From contig CM057459.1 in NCBI GenBank assembly GCA_016271365.2, positions 816,909,001-816,973,000 on the forward strand: 64,000 bases of DNA. Reading direction: 5' to 3'. Every line of letters starts with the position of its first letter. The stretch's first letter is position 1. A model generated the notes under the pieces. It did not search any database. It worked only from the letters and a program-made list of their open reading frames with translations, and was not told the origin of the DNA. The stretch is from Neoceratodus forsteri (Eukaryota; Chordata; Ceratodontiformes; Ceratodontidae). The position numbers and the translations under genes are program-made. Below are positions 21,425-32,699 of the stretch, piece after piece.

Positions 21425-22021
21425 GCCTTGTTAGTAGAACAGTGGCCTTCATTATTCTCTGACTTGCCATCATAATGTTTAAAATAGTAATAAAAAAACT
21501 CCCTTCATTTCAAGGGGGTACGCTCCAGCACTCTGACACATGGATATCATCTTTTAACTCTTAGGCTGTGAGACTCCTGCCTCTGGCTCCCTGGTACTTA
21601 GGTAAGAGACTCTTGACATATCTTTACTTAGTGGGTTGTCTGTAGCAGCATGGCTGGACCTGCTACAGTGTGTGTGCATGGGGGAGGGACTGGCCATGTG
21701 GGTTGGTGGATGTCGAGTTATTGCTACTTTTGTGTTTGCTCCTTATAGTTTGTTTGCACTGAAGCATTCGAAACTATGGAGAGAAAAAAGTAGGAGTACA
21801 AGCCAGACAGAAGTAATTAAGTAGTTTTGTGGGTAAGTGTGAGTATTGGGGGTTGGAAGAACCACATGTGTTTCCATTGGTATGTGTGCTACAGTTCAGC
21901 TGTGAAGCTGAGATGATTCGGACAAGAAAACTAAAAAGTATAACAGTGGCTATAAGAATACTGCACGTGTGCAGATGTATGCAGATTTGTACTGAAGTAC
22001 AAGTGAGCCATATGTGTACAG

Positions 22022-22149
22022 GCAGTATAGCTTAGTGGTTAAAGATACTGAACTGCAAACCAGGAGACTTGGAGATCTGAAGACCTGGGTTTGAATCTCA
22101 TCAACCACCACTCGTATATGGTGTGATCCTGTGCAAGTCGCTTAGCTTT
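22022..22149 (+). mobile_element. tRNA-derived SINE (MIR/CORE-like) with target-site duplication
   Basis: The head has an A box, TAGCTTAGTGGTTAAAG (from 22028), and a B box, GGGTTTGAATCTC (22087-22099). It is followed by a GTGTGATCCTGTGCAAGTCG segment similar to the G-T-G-T-G-A-C-C-T-T-G-G-G-C-A-A-G-T-C block after the head in MIR-like SINEs. A direct repeat, TATGTGT(A/G)CAG, flanks it at 22011-22021 and 22150-22160. The 3' LINE-derived tail is missing, so the copy is truncated at about 128 bp. Confidence 0.8.
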
Positions 22150-22159
22150 TATGTGTGCA

Positions 22160-22330
22160 GTTATCAGTGACCACTTGATTTTCACACACATGCCACATGA
22201 ATGCAATCTGTTCCAATTTAACATAAAAAATATGCTGTCCACACTTGCTTGCTGCACGCATGCCACATGCATGCAATCGGTTCCAATTTAACATTTAAAT
22301 CTTGCTTGCAGCACACATATCACATGGGTA
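22160..22330 (+). repeat. Right subterminal tandem repeats of the TIR element
   Basis: Two units carry the CGCATGCCACATGCATGCAAT(C) and GGTTCCAATTTAACAT motifs (near 22190-22230 and 22255-22295). They share the GCATGCCACATGC core with the left end near 18942, supporting the view that both ends belong to one element. Confidence 0.65.
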
Positions 22331-22915
22331 TTTTTTTTTTACTTTCTGTTTAAGCTCCTTCTCTGTCTCCATGTCAACTCCCTCCTCAGGGCTGCAATGG
22401 TGATCCCGGTGATGTAACAGGGGCTCACCCCAACCTCAAATAACCCTCTTGGGTGAGGTAGGAGGGGGACACCCCTACTCCTCCAGCCAATGTCTGACTT
22501 GTCGGTGGCCCATTTGCCCCTTCACCGTAACACTAGAACCTGTCTCCTGGAGTAGATGCATGGCTAGTTCCATGTTTCCTGTCAAGATGTGGTCATACAA
22601 TAATGTCAAGACTCATGCCAAGATCAACTATGCTTCTCTCCAGTACAGTGTCACCATGCTGCTATGCCCCCAGCTTTTGCTACAGATCAGTCCAGCACCA
22701 GGCCTCCCCCTACCCTCTCCAGTGGAGATGAGTGGCCCTGCAGATGATCAGCCTCCCCTTCCCAGCCATCCCTCCAGCTCACAGGCTCATTTCCAATCCC
22801 GGGCTGCTGGCGTTGCAAGCAGTAGCACTACTGCTGTGCCGGTGGGCCGGACCATCACATGAGTAGTTTTATGTGAGCAGCATGAAAACATTTCATATAA
22901 TTATTTCTGTAAGGG

Positions 22916-24640
22916 AAGGAAGGACAGCAGGTGGAGGATGATGTACAGAAAGCAGAAGTATCAAACAAATACTTCTGCTCCATTTTTACAAGAGAACAGA
23001 ATGATAATTGTCCAACACTAGCTACTGGGCTCCACATCCAGGAAGCAGACACAAACCACTTTACAAAGGAGAGAGTCCTAGAAGAATTAAATAAATTGAA
23101 GACAGACAAAGCTATGGGACCAGACAGAATTCATCCTCAGGTATTGAAAGAGCTGAGGGAGGAACTCGCTGCTCAATTGGATGAACTCTTTAATAAATCA
23201 CTGGAGAGTGGACAAGTACCAGAAGACTTAAAAAAGGCCACTGTGGTACCCCTACACAATAGCAGAAGCAAGGAAGAGGCAGGGAACGACTGCCCTGTCA
23301 GCCTCACCTCAATTGTAGAGAAAATTATGGAATCATTACTAAAGGAAAGGATAATGCCACACCTGAAAACCTGTGGGAGGCTAGACCCTAAGCAGCATGG
23401 CTTTATAACTGGTAGGTCATGCCAAACAAACATGACATAATTCTTTGACTGGGTGACAAAAGTAGTAGACCAAGGCAAGGCAGTATATGTTGTATATTTA
23501 GACTTCAGTAAGGCCATTGATTCCATCCCCCAGAGGATGCTTATTAACAAACTGGGAAATGCAGGAGAGAAAATTGTTAATTGAGTGAGAAACTGACTTT
23601 AGGGGAGGACCCAGAATATTGTAGTGAACACTATCCTGTCAAGAGAGGGGATTGTGACCAGTTGGGTTCTGCAGGGTTTGGTGCTTGGACCAATCCTCTT
23701 CAACATATTCATCAGTGACATTGCATATGGATTGGAGAGAAAAGTATGCATGTTTGCAGATAACACCAAGCTCTGCAACAGGGTGGACACACAGAAAGGG
23801 GCCACAGCAATGGAATCAGACCTAACAAAACTGGAAGAATGGTCCAGAACTTGGAAGCTGAAGTTCAACATCAAAACGTGTAAGGTCATGCACCTAGGGA
23901 AAAGAAACCCAGGAAAAAATTACTATCTAGGAGGCAAACAATTAGCCATCACAAACCTAGAATGGGATCTAGGGGTTATGGTATCCAACTACCTAAAGGT
24001 AGAGGTACAATGTCAGAAGGTGTCACAGAAAGACAGTAACATCCTCAGTTGCATCGAAAGAGGGATCACAATGCGAAAGCACAAAGTGATAATCCCACTT
24101 TAAAGATCCTTGGTGAGACCACACCTGGAATACTGTGTCCAGTTCTGGAGACCCCACCTTAAAAAGGATATAGACCATCTAGAAACTGTGAAAAGAAGAG
24201 CTGCAAAGATGGTTCAGGACCTCCACCACAGACCCTATGAGACAAAACTTAAAGAATTAAACATGTACTCCCTGGAACAGAGGAGAAACAGAGGCGGCAC
24301 GATAGAAACATTTAAATACCTAAAAGATAACAACTCAACACAGAATCAGAACCTCTTCCAAGAAAATAAGGAGGCATGTACTAGAGGCCACAACAGATGT
24401 CTAACAAGAAGGAGATTTCAGAGCAACATTAGGAAGTTTTTCTTCCCCGAGAGGGTGGTGGAGCCATGGAATAGGCTTCCACAGGAGGTCACTGATGCCA
24501 AGATGATTAAGAAGTTCAAAATATCTTGGGACAGACATAGAATATTGAAATGAAGGAATATACTTGTGGGGGGGGAGTAGATCAAATAATGAGCAGACTA
24601 GATGGATCACGTGGTCCCCATCTGCTGCCATGTTATTATT
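22916..24640 (+). mobile_element. CR1-2, 3' half
   Basis: The sequence continues CR1-2 from the RT N-terminus to the 3' end near 24640. The last 60 bp carry the G-A-T-C-A-C-G-T-G-G-T-C-C-C-C-A-T-C-T-G terminal region common to CR1. No target duplication is visible, which is usual for this clade. Confidence 0.85.
22931..24553 (+). pseudogene. Reverse transcriptase of CR1-2
   Basis: Three open pieces read in order: 22931-23440 (K-A-M-G-P-D-R-I-H, V-V-P-L-H, P-V-S-L-T-S, Q-H-G-F-I-T-G-R-S), 23624-24103 (V-L-G-P-I-L-F-N-I-F) and 24110-24553 (P-H-L-E-Y-C-V-Q-F-W-R-P, then F-F-F-P-E-R-V-V-E-P-W-N-R-L-P). A stop and a frameshift lie near 23440-23620. The catalytic box is F-A-D-N instead of F-A-D-D (23753-23764), so one metal-binding aspartate is lost. 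The last two pieces are separated by a single stop near 24102. Confidence 0.9.
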
Positions 24641-25280
24641 TTCATTAATGTCACCACAAACTGTTTTTTTTTTATGTACAAAGTGCTAGCATGAACTGCC
24701 TTCCTCACAAGGGCAGTATTCAAATGATATACAAACCTGGGTGTTACTGTCATTCATCATGTCAGTCTTCCAGTTAGTGCACAATTGCCTTTATTTTTGT
24801 ACACTTCTCTAGCAAGTCATGTGGTGAGCTACATGATCAGCATTATCTCTATATATCATGAATCATCGTAAATGTGATTAATGCATTCACCTACCATGTT
24901 GCATCAAACCACACTGTGGAGAGTTACTAACAATTTTTGAGAAGCACGTCAAATCACTTCACATACTGAATATACCTTTATTGCTCTCATGAATGTAACA
25001 CTGCACATCATCATGACTGATGGAATTCCATTCTACAAGCACTGACCATGTGATGGTAATTGGAATTACTGCAGTACAGAAGTCATGTGGAGAAATAAAC
25101 AGGAAACTTTGGGGGCAATTTTCTGATGCAGTCCTACTGCTGTAGAACACTCCATCTGAAGCAACTATTTATTACATTATTTTTTTTGTGTAACTAACTT
25201 GCTGTTTCCTTCACAATAGATATTTCAAGATCTATGGTCTCAAGTCACATGATACCCAGTAAGGTGTAAGTAGCATCTCC
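24641..25280. other. Unassigned spacer between CR1-2 and L1-A
   Basis: There is no recognisable coding or repeat structure. Part of it may be the 5' UTR of the following L1, whose start is not defined by a target duplication. Confidence 0.35.
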
Positions 25281-25387
25281 ATGGAGCTCTGTCTAGACCT
25301 TACTTTAAAACCGTCTTTCTCTCCATCTTTTGAACAATTTCTACAATCATCATTATACCTGATAGAGTTAAATCTTTCACCTTTACC

Positions 25388-26320
25388 ATGGAAGAGGAGC
25401 AGATGGACCAACAGACCCCAGACACATTTCTGTGGCTCAAGGATTCAGATGGAGACCAGGAGCTCATTGAAATTCTAGAAGCCAAGAGGCCTTGCTGTAG
25501 CAACTCACCTCCTACTCCTCCTCGCAAGTCCACTTCACCGGTTACGACAGAACAGGTTTATGATGAGCTACAAACAATTAAAATGGCTCTCTTTTCACTT
25601 ATAGAGAAGTTCAAAGACTTAAAGCCAGCTGTTAAAGAACTAACTCAGACAGTATCAGATGTTGAAGCCCGAGTATCATCTAACAAAGACAAACGGAATA
25701 AAATGGAGTCTTAAATAAGTTGTCTTCAACGCTCTGTGAAAAAGATTGAAGGCAAGCTTGATGACTTAGAAGGATGGTCCAGGAGAAATAATCTGGTGTT
25801 TCTTGGGTTCCTGAAAGGGGAAGAGGGGCCAAACGTGATCAAACTCATTCAAAAATTCTGTAACAGAATTGTAGTTCCCTCTTCCAGTGGCCCAAATGAC
25901 ATTGTGGAGAGAGCCCACAGATTGTTACGTCCCAGACCAGCTGCAGGTGAACCACTCTGGTTGCTAATTTTTAATGTCCTTAATTATCTGGACTGGGATC
26001 ATCTTTTGAAATCAGCTAGAAATATCAATCAGCTGCAGTGGGAAAGGAAGAAAATCAGGTTAGTGCCTGTTCTCACCTATAAGGTTTGACAAAAAAGAGC
26101 TGTTTATAGATCCATACGCTCTAAGTTGTGGGCTGCTAAAATTAAACACAGGATGGTTTTTCCAGCCCAGCTTGAGGTTACTACAATTCAGGGAGTGTTC
26201 TGATTTGATTCTGCAGCTCAAGCTTCCATAGAACTGTCCTGACTTCTACCTGATCATTTGGCAGATCGGTATGATCTTCTGCCAAGTCCTTGGGACACTG
26301 TTTCAAATAACCTACCGATA
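25388..26320 (+). pseudogene. L1-A ORF1p (RNA-binding protein)
   Basis: One frame runs from the ATG at 25388 with an in-frame stop at 25712-25714 and further stops from 26087. The N-terminal part (about residues 1-60) is acidic and proline-rich. A coiled coil follows (M-A-L-F-S-L-I-E-K-F-K-D-L to V-S-D-V-E-A-R-V), then the RRM beginning L-D-D-L-E-G-W-S-R-R-N-N-L-V-F-L-G. The C-terminal domain contains R-A-H-R-L-L-R-P-R-P, and after the stop K-H-R-M-V-F-P-A-Q-L. The order coiled coil, RRM, CTD is that of vertebrate L1 ORF1p. Confidence 0.85.
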
Positions 26321-26322
26321 TC

Positions 26323-26604
26323 TAGAGATGGGTGAAATCTGCAAATTTTGCAAAATTCACACAGTTCGCAAAATATTTTGTGGTTGTGAAATGTGGAATT
26401 TCACCAATGAATGACAGAATTTTGCCACTTGTGGGTGAAATTTCCCTGCTTGCAGGCAAAATTCTGCATTTCACAGATGAAATTACGCATTTTGCCCCAC
26501 AAAATATATAATGAAATTTGTGAAATTCGTGAAATATTTCATATTGCAAAATTCCTGATTTTGCTAGAATTTCATAAGAGAAATAAAATTTCATTGCACC
26601 TCTA
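26323..26604. mobile_element. hAT-type MITE inserted in L1-A
   Basis: The left end TAGAGATGGGTGAAAT (26323) and the right end, whose complement reads TAGAGGTGCAATGAAAT (ending 26604), form imperfect terminal inverted repeats. The interior is rich in GTGAAATT and GCAAAATT motifs. The same style of end closes the hAT element at 39748. TAGAGATG-type ends and 8-bp duplications are typical of hAT. The flanking 8-mers CCGATATC and CCAAATCT match only weakly, so duplication is not proven. Confidence 0.65.
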
Positions 26605-27876
26605 CCAAATCTTTATGCCAATAAATCAGCAGATCTACAATAGTGTCCCTAAATTACTTGAATACCCCTTTACTGTAAATCTTAGTTGCTAATTTGGAAA
26701 TTATTTTGGTCTTACTTATTACATCAGCTTACTGTTTATACTTTTCCTCTTGATTGGACCACATTTCACAGGCTGAGATTTGTTCTTTCAGACTTTATCT
26801 ACTCTAACATATTAGAACTGCTTCTAGGCTTCAAAAACTCTCTATTGCAATTGTTTATTGCTTGTGAGATGCTTTAGCTATGATGTTTTATTGTTACTAA
26901 AATAGGATATTAGTCAAGCCAAGGGTATATTTGTTTTCACTGTTCATATTATCTTAGATAGTTCTAGAATGTCAGTTCATGGTTCAGAGGTGGATATCCC
27001 CCTCTAGAGGTATATGCAGACAGCAGATTTTTGAGTTGTTTTTACTTCTATTTGTCTTTGCCAACATTGACTGATAGAATAGCACAGTTTCCTTTAAGCA
27101 TAATGACATGCTATTCTCAATGCTTATTTAGTATTCTAGGGTCAGGAAAACCACCCTATTTAGTGATTTGGTGCTTTAGTCTGGGGTTAATTAGCTTTTT
27201 TTTCTTAATATATTGAAACATGGTAGATGCCAGAATGTTATATACTCATTTTATTTATTCTGACTTAGTCCTTGTATTTGCATTAATGCTTCTTGCCTCA
27301 AACTTATATACTTCAGGTTCCAAATCATTTCATGTAGTAAGCCATGATGTGAGGGGCTTTCATACTTTTAAGACATAGTTTCCTTTTCTTTTTTTTTTAA
27401 TCTCTGTTGGCATAACAGCACTGTACAAATTAAGGGGGCTGCCTCATGTATAATGTTGTAGTTTTGTGTAATTTCACTAAAAAGGTTATTGTTTCTATGT
27501 GAAAATTAAAATTACGTTTTTTCAGCTTTTACAGAGAATTGTCTTACATTAGGTTTGGGAATGCCTTTTTATTATTCATGATAGATGCCTTTTAGGGAGG
27601 GGGGGATCCTATGATATGTGCCTGGAAGGGTCAGACAGTGGCTGCCTCCTTGCTAGCAGGCACAGACCGCACAGTTGGAAGGGGATTAAAGCCTGAAAGG
27701 TAAAAGTTTCAGTCAGGGGATTTTGGGGGAAGGGCTTAGGGGGAGGAGGTTGGAAGGATGGTCAGTCCTTTTTTATATTGTTGTTTGTATGTGGCTTTTT
27801 ACTGGGGTCTGGTCCCATGCGGGCCTATTTGTTCAACAGCAATCTAAATAACAGATCTATGGTTATACTTTTTTTT
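26605..27876 (+). other. Inter-ORF or unassigned AT-rich spacer of L1-A
   Basis: No domain is recognised between the end of ORF1 and the endonuclease. At 1.27 kb the spacer is longer than usual for L1, so it may contain another unidentified insertion. Confidence 0.4.
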
Positions 27877-28690
27877 ATGATGACACAATCTTGGAAAATT
27901 GTCTCTTGGAATATTAAAGGGGGAGAAATAATATAAAGAAATATTGTATCTTATATCATTTGAACCATTACCACCTTCATATAGTTCTATTGCAGGAGAT
28001 GCATCTTCCAGCAGATCAAATTAGTAACTTAAACACATTTTTGGTTGTGCTGGTGTTTGTAGCAGGACCTAGTGCCAGACAAAGGGGGTGGGGTGGCCAT
28101 TTTATTTCACAAGTCTGCCCCTTTCCAATTAATACAGAAATTGAAAGACCCAATGGGAAGGTACTTTATCCTACTTGGTAAGTAAACGAATGCAGAAGTT
28201 GCAGTTGACTCCATTTATAGGCCAAATATAGACACCCCTTCTTTTTTTTCAGCCCTTGCATCTTGTCTGGCTTCATTTGCTAATATTCCCTGCATTCTGG
28301 GAGGGGACTGGAACCTTGTCCACACTGATGATCTTGTAGATCATTTAGGAGGAGGGTTGGACTGTCCCTGGCCAAGAGGGCATTAAGGAAATTCATGGAG
28401 ACAATGGGCCTGATGGATCCCTGGAGAATTTTTACATCCTGGAGAACAGGAATATACTTTTTATTCACCCATGCACTGGGTTTACTCCCAAATTGATTAT
28501 TTTTTTTATTAGTCATTTCATTATTACCTTATGTTAGTGAAGTTAGTATAGGCTCCAGAGTAATTTCGGATCACTCCCTGATTCAATTGTCTATCGCTGT
28601 CACAGCATCCCCACTGTTCTGGCACTTGGTCCCTCAATGCTCATTTATTGACCAATTCAGATATAGTAGTTCATATGAGAACTTTTATAC
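27877..28690 (+). pseudogene. L1-A ORF2 endonuclease
   Basis: The domain starts M-T-Q-S-W-K-I-V-S-W-N-I-K-G at about 27880. It continues H-I-V-L-L-Q-E-M-H-L (27965-28010), then a degenerate central part with G-G-D-W-N in another frame (near 28300). The end reads M-G-L-M-D-P-W-R (28400) and I-S-D-H-S-L-I-Q-L (28570). These are the N-x-x-G, Q-E-x-H, G-D-W-N and S-D-H blocks of the L1 APE endonuclease. Several frameshifts are present. Confidence 0.8.
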
Positions 28691-29535
28691 TTCGCTCAGT
28701 TAAAGAGAATATCAATTCTATTGATGTGAAAGTTGTGATATGGGGGTCTGTTAAAGTGATCTGGAGGGGGGAGTTTGTAATATTAGCTACAATTAATAAA
28801 AAGAAGCAAGTGAAACAAGCTGAGGAATGATTATCTCAAATTGAAACATTGGCGTCTACATTATCTAAAACGTCAGATGAAAATAAATGGTTAGAGCCAA
28901 GTAATTTGAAGGCCAAATACTCTGCACATCTTTTAGAAAGGGTGACTTGATCTGTAATTTCTTTGAAAGCTACTTATACAGGGCAAGGAGAGAAGGCAGG
29001 CAAGTTACTTGCAATGTGCCTGAAGCAGAGCGCCTTAGCACATTGGGTGGCTTCTTTGGTTGACCCCAGTTTGGGTCATGTGGTTCCTGATCTTAAATGT
29101 GTGACCGAGATATTTAGAAAATTTTACAGATTCTGTATACTCCATTTAAGAGTGACCCAACCGTTAATGCAAATTTGGAAAATTTCTTGATTGGAATAGA
29201 CTTGCCCACTCTTACAGTTCAGCAAAAATACTCCCTTGTGGGTCCCATTATGGAAACAAAGAAATTATCAGTGATAGAGTACCTCTCCTCAGATAAGGCC
29301 CAGAGCTTGATGGCTTTGTACCATTATTTTACAAAGTTTTCAAAGCCAAGTTATCGCCTATGCTTACTTTGTTATTCAATTATTTACATATTTTGGGTTT
29401 TAAAGAGAAGGCCCTGTCTGAAACCAAAATTGTTTTACATCCCAAACCTGGGGAAGCCCTACCATTCCAGATCATTATTGATATGTGTAGCTTTTAAATG
29501 TGGACATTGTGGCGGAGATAGGTCACACCCTTGAG
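28691..29535 (+). pseudogene. L1-A ORF2 linker and RT start
   Basis: The region holds the lysine-rich connector (28780-28960) and L-A-H-W-V-A-S-L-V-D-P (29035). It then reads L-S-S-D-K-A-Q-S-L-M-A-L-Y-H-Y-F-T-K-F (29280) and I-V-L-H-P-K-P-G (29430), the first RT finger block. The match degenerates at 29500-29535 (A-D-R-x-H-P) and stops. Confidence 0.7.
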
Positions 29536-30100
29536 TTCTAGACTTTTGGACAACTTTCCTATCTCCTTTTTTTTTCAAACATTCACACATTTCTGTTCTG
29601 CAACAGTACCCCTTATTCTATACTTTCTTATTCTGTTCTACTACCCTAGGTAGGCCACCTGGTGTAGTACTGTCCTAGTTTCTTTATTTCTTGCTATCTC
29701 TTATAAACTGTACTTAGTCCTTTTCTGTCCATTTAGTCCCCCTTTGTAAAAAGTATATAAACACCCTGAAAAGTGTAGGTTAATATTTGCAACTAGTACG
29801 AGGTAAATTATGCCTTTGGGCAAAAGAGAATACAAAGATACTTATGTGGTGCCGCTAAGAAAATTGAGCTTGTGTATAATTTTACTTAAACATTCTGTTG
29901 TGAATGTATTTATGTTAGGATCCTTAATGTGGCATTCTTTTGTTAATAGAAAAGGCTATTTTGCTGTGCCCTGTATTGCATAATATTAGAACCACTATTT
30001 TGGTTAACGTTTGTGCTTGCTGCATTATTTATTTAGAGAGATGCACATATAAGCAGGGATATGTTCTTTAGTACAGCATTATGCTATATGTAATAACCCC

Positions 30101-30380
30101 ACTGTCTTTTGGCCAGTGAGTAGCTGATCTAGAATAAAGGATATGCACCTGTCGGAAGTCCACTCAAGGAGAGAATTCAATATTAAAAATAAAGAAAGAT
30201 TACTTCCTTTATAGAGAAACTGCTGTCTGCAGTTTGCCACACTGTCCTTTAGCCGATGAGCGGCTGACTGAAAAATGAAAGTGAATGCCTCCTGTAAGGA
30301 GTTCACTGTAGGAGTGAACTCAGAATTCTTAAAAGAATAATCCTTACTTGTGCTGTTCTATCCTTGCAGTGCCAGGAGAT
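30101..30380 (+). repeat. Tandem duplication, 140-bp unit
   Basis: ACTGTC(T/C)TTT at 30101 and 30241 starts two units. Both continue GCC(A/G).TGAG.(A/G)GCTGA, then a TCC(A/T)...CACT stretch, and end in A-rich sequence with TTACT. The copies are clearly diverged. Confidence 0.65.
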
Positions 30381-30892
30381 TGTAAGGTAGGAACTGTAGA
30401 GCAACTGCTCTACAGTTAGAGCACAGACCACAACAGAGTGTTTCGAGGTGAGGCAGTACTTGTAAATTGCAGCCTCCCACCCAAGACAAAAAGTTAAAGT
30501 ATTTTGTTTTGCAGTCCGGTTGTTTCATGCTGCAAGTGAACTGAGCATTAAAAAGAAAAGGGGCTTTGCCTTTCAAAGCAGGGAGACTGCTTTTTAGCAT
30601 TCACAGAGGAGCATATTAGCTCCTTCCAAATCCCAGGGCTACAATAGAAGCAGCAGAGAAGGGATCATGCGGCTGAACTGTTATTTTGTAAATTTCAGCC
30701 ACAGCTCCAAATGCTTCTTGCACTCATAGTGCTTTCCTCCCTTCAGTAAACAGAAGTTAGGACAGAGGTACTGTTCAACTAAAATGGACAGAAGGAAATG
30801 TCCAGTATCCTTTTTATTATATATAAAAATAATAGAAAAAAGGGCTAAACTTTAAAGGTCTTGTAGCCCATTAAAAAAAAAAACTTTTCCTT

Positions 30893-32395
30893 TGTTACAT
30901 CAAACTGAGACTGAAATGTGGAATCAGTCCTGATGTTTTAGGGTGCACCCAAGCACCCAGACATTAGAATGCTGTTTTGGTCACTGTTTACAATTGTTTT
31001 TAAGCCACATCTTGTTTCTCTGAGTGCAGCACATGCAGTAAATGTCCAGAAATGTTGCAGAAAAAATGGCACATTAAATTCAGACAGAAAACTGGTCTCA
31101 GCCATGATGTTTTATGGTGCCCAAACCACTACCCCGACCAAACGATTGTCTTTAGTCCACTGTTTACAATTGCTTTTGGCCACATCTTGTTTCTGCCAGT
31201 GCAGCACAGGCAGTAAATGTCCAAATATGTTACAGGAAAAATTATACATTAAATTCATACAGAAATCTGGTCTCAGCCATGATGTTTTAGGGTGCACCCT
31301 CCCACCAATCAGACATTAAATAGCTGTTTTAGGGCCTGTTTGCCAAATATTTCTGCCTGAAACTCACTGCTGCTGGTGCCAAACTGGGCCTACAAGTCTG
31401 GAAATGTTTAGCAAAAAATGTTACATCAAATTGAGACTGAAATATGGAATCAGTCCTGATGTTTTAGGGTGCCCCCAAGCACCCAGACATTAGAGTGCTG
31501 TTTTGGCCACTGTTTATAATTGTTTTTAGGCCACATCTTGTTTCTGTGAGTGCGGCACAGGCAGTAAATGTCCAGAAATGTTTCCCAAAAAATTGCATAG
31601 TACATTCAGACAGAAATCAGGTGTCAGACATACAGTTATATGGTTCACATCCACCATGAGGAACCAAATGTGCTGTTTTCAGCACTGTTTAAATGCTTTT
31701 CAGGCCTAACTGTGGTGCTGCCACTGCCTATCACAGCCCAGAAAGTCCAAAAATGTTACAGTAACTTCAGACTGAAATCAGGATCCAGCCATGATGTTTT
31801 ATGGCACACAAACCCCCACTTGGACCAAATGATGGTCTTTGGTCCACTGTTTAAAATAGATTTTAGGCCACATCCTTCTGCGAGTGCAGCATAGATGGTA
31901 CATGTCCACAAATGTTTCCTAAAAATGGTACATTAAATTCAGACAGAAATCTGGTCTCAGCCATGATGTTTTAGGGTGCCCTCCACCACCTTGACATTAA
32001 ATAGCTGTTTTAGGGCCTGTTTGCCAAATATTTCTGCCTGAAACTCGCTGCTGCTGGTGCCAAACCAGGCCTACAAGTCCAGAAATGTTTAGCAAAAAAT
32101 GTTACATCAAATTGAGACTGAAATGTGGAATCAGTCCTGATGTTTTAGGGTGCCCCCAAGCACCAAGACATTAGAATGCTGTTTTGGCCACTGTTTTTAA
32201 TTGTTTTTAGGCCACATCTTGTTTCTGTGAGTGAGGTTAAATTCAGACTGAAATCTAGTGTCAGACATGCAGTTACATGGTTCATATACACAAAGAACCC
32301 TAATCTGCTGTTGTCTGCACCATTTAGTATGGTGTTCAGGCCTAACCATTGTACTGCCACTGCCTGACATGCAACGTAAGCCAGTTTGCCATGAT
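30893..32395 (+). repeat. ~174-bp satellite, nine monomers with higher-order structure
   Basis: TGATGTTTTAGGGTGC (or a variant) recurs at 30931, 31105, 31280, 31457, about 31631, 31792, 31965, 32138 and about 32267: spacings 174, 175, 177, 174, 161, 173 and 173, with a shorter last unit. A monomer variant starting TGTTACATCAAA recurs at 30893, 31419 and 32100, marking larger repeats of 526 (three monomers) and 681 bp (four monomers). Each monomer also holds GCCACATCTTGTTTCTG and GTAAATGTCCA(G/A)AAATGT-type blocks. No open frame is conserved between units. Confidence 0.85.
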
Positions 32396-32679
32396 GAGAA
32401 AAATAAATCCTCCTGCAAAATGGTCCTGCGACTTAAAGTTGCTCTTAATTCCCCCTGCTGCTGCTTTCTCAATTGATTGACAACTGTGGAATTATCATTT
32501 TGCAATAATGCTGTCCTGGTTATTTGTGTTGTCTCTGTGGTTTTAAGTCAGTGTGGATTGAATGACATCTTGAGTGCTGCTGCTTTTGCCTGTAGCTGCT
32601 GCCTGCTGTTCTGACTAGTTGCCATGAGAAGTAATACTGTGTCTGATTCATGGGGATCCTCTTCACATAGTCAATCAAT

Positions 32680-32699
32680 GCTGCTGCTGCTGCTGCTGC
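32680..32699 (+). repeat. (TGC)n microsatellite
   Basis: Six to seven perfect TGC triplets directly precede ACAAGTAAGT, a splice-donor-like sequence at about 32700-32708. Confidence 0.8.

Larger units (their letters stand above)
18894..22915. mobile_element. 4.0-kb DNA transposon with 14-bp perfect terminal inverted repeats
   Basis: The left end CCCTTACAGAAATA (18894-18907) is repeated as its exact reverse complement at 22902-22915. Both ends lie exactly where CR1-2 is broken. Removing the element joins R-K-T-G-G-G to G-R-T-A-G-G-G-D-V-Q-K, as in CR1. Flanking AA on both sides is compatible with a 2-bp duplication, but this is weak. Related tandem repeats with TGCATGCCACATGC motifs lie just inside both ends. 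I recognise no transposase, so it may be non-autonomous or of an unknown superfamily. It contains a SINE at 22022 and a CCATTTAGGTAGGGCAG segment near 19850 that may be another insertion. Confidence 0.75.
25281..29535 (+). mobile_element. L1-A, 5' part (ORF1, inter-ORF, endonuclease, start of RT)
   Basis: ORF1 (25388-26320), a long inter-ORF spacer and ORF2 endonuclease with the first RT block run in plus orientation to about 29535. The match to L1 RT then stops after I-V-L-H-P-K-P-G and a degenerate A-D-R-x-H-P block. The remainder of L1-A resumes at about 33815. The copy is old, with stops and frameshifts throughout. Confidence 0.8.

Noticed and set aside
22449..22862. 137-codon plus-strand open frame inside the TIR element as a transposase candidate
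   Set aside because: No D-D-E/D-type motif, zinc finger or similarity to known transposases; the second half is proline/serine-rich low complexity.
29751..29790. TATA-box-like TATATAAA with downstream sequence, as in an LTR or host promoter
   Set aside because: No paired LTR, primer-binding site, polypurine tract or downstream gene could be found; the match is a common AT-rich string.
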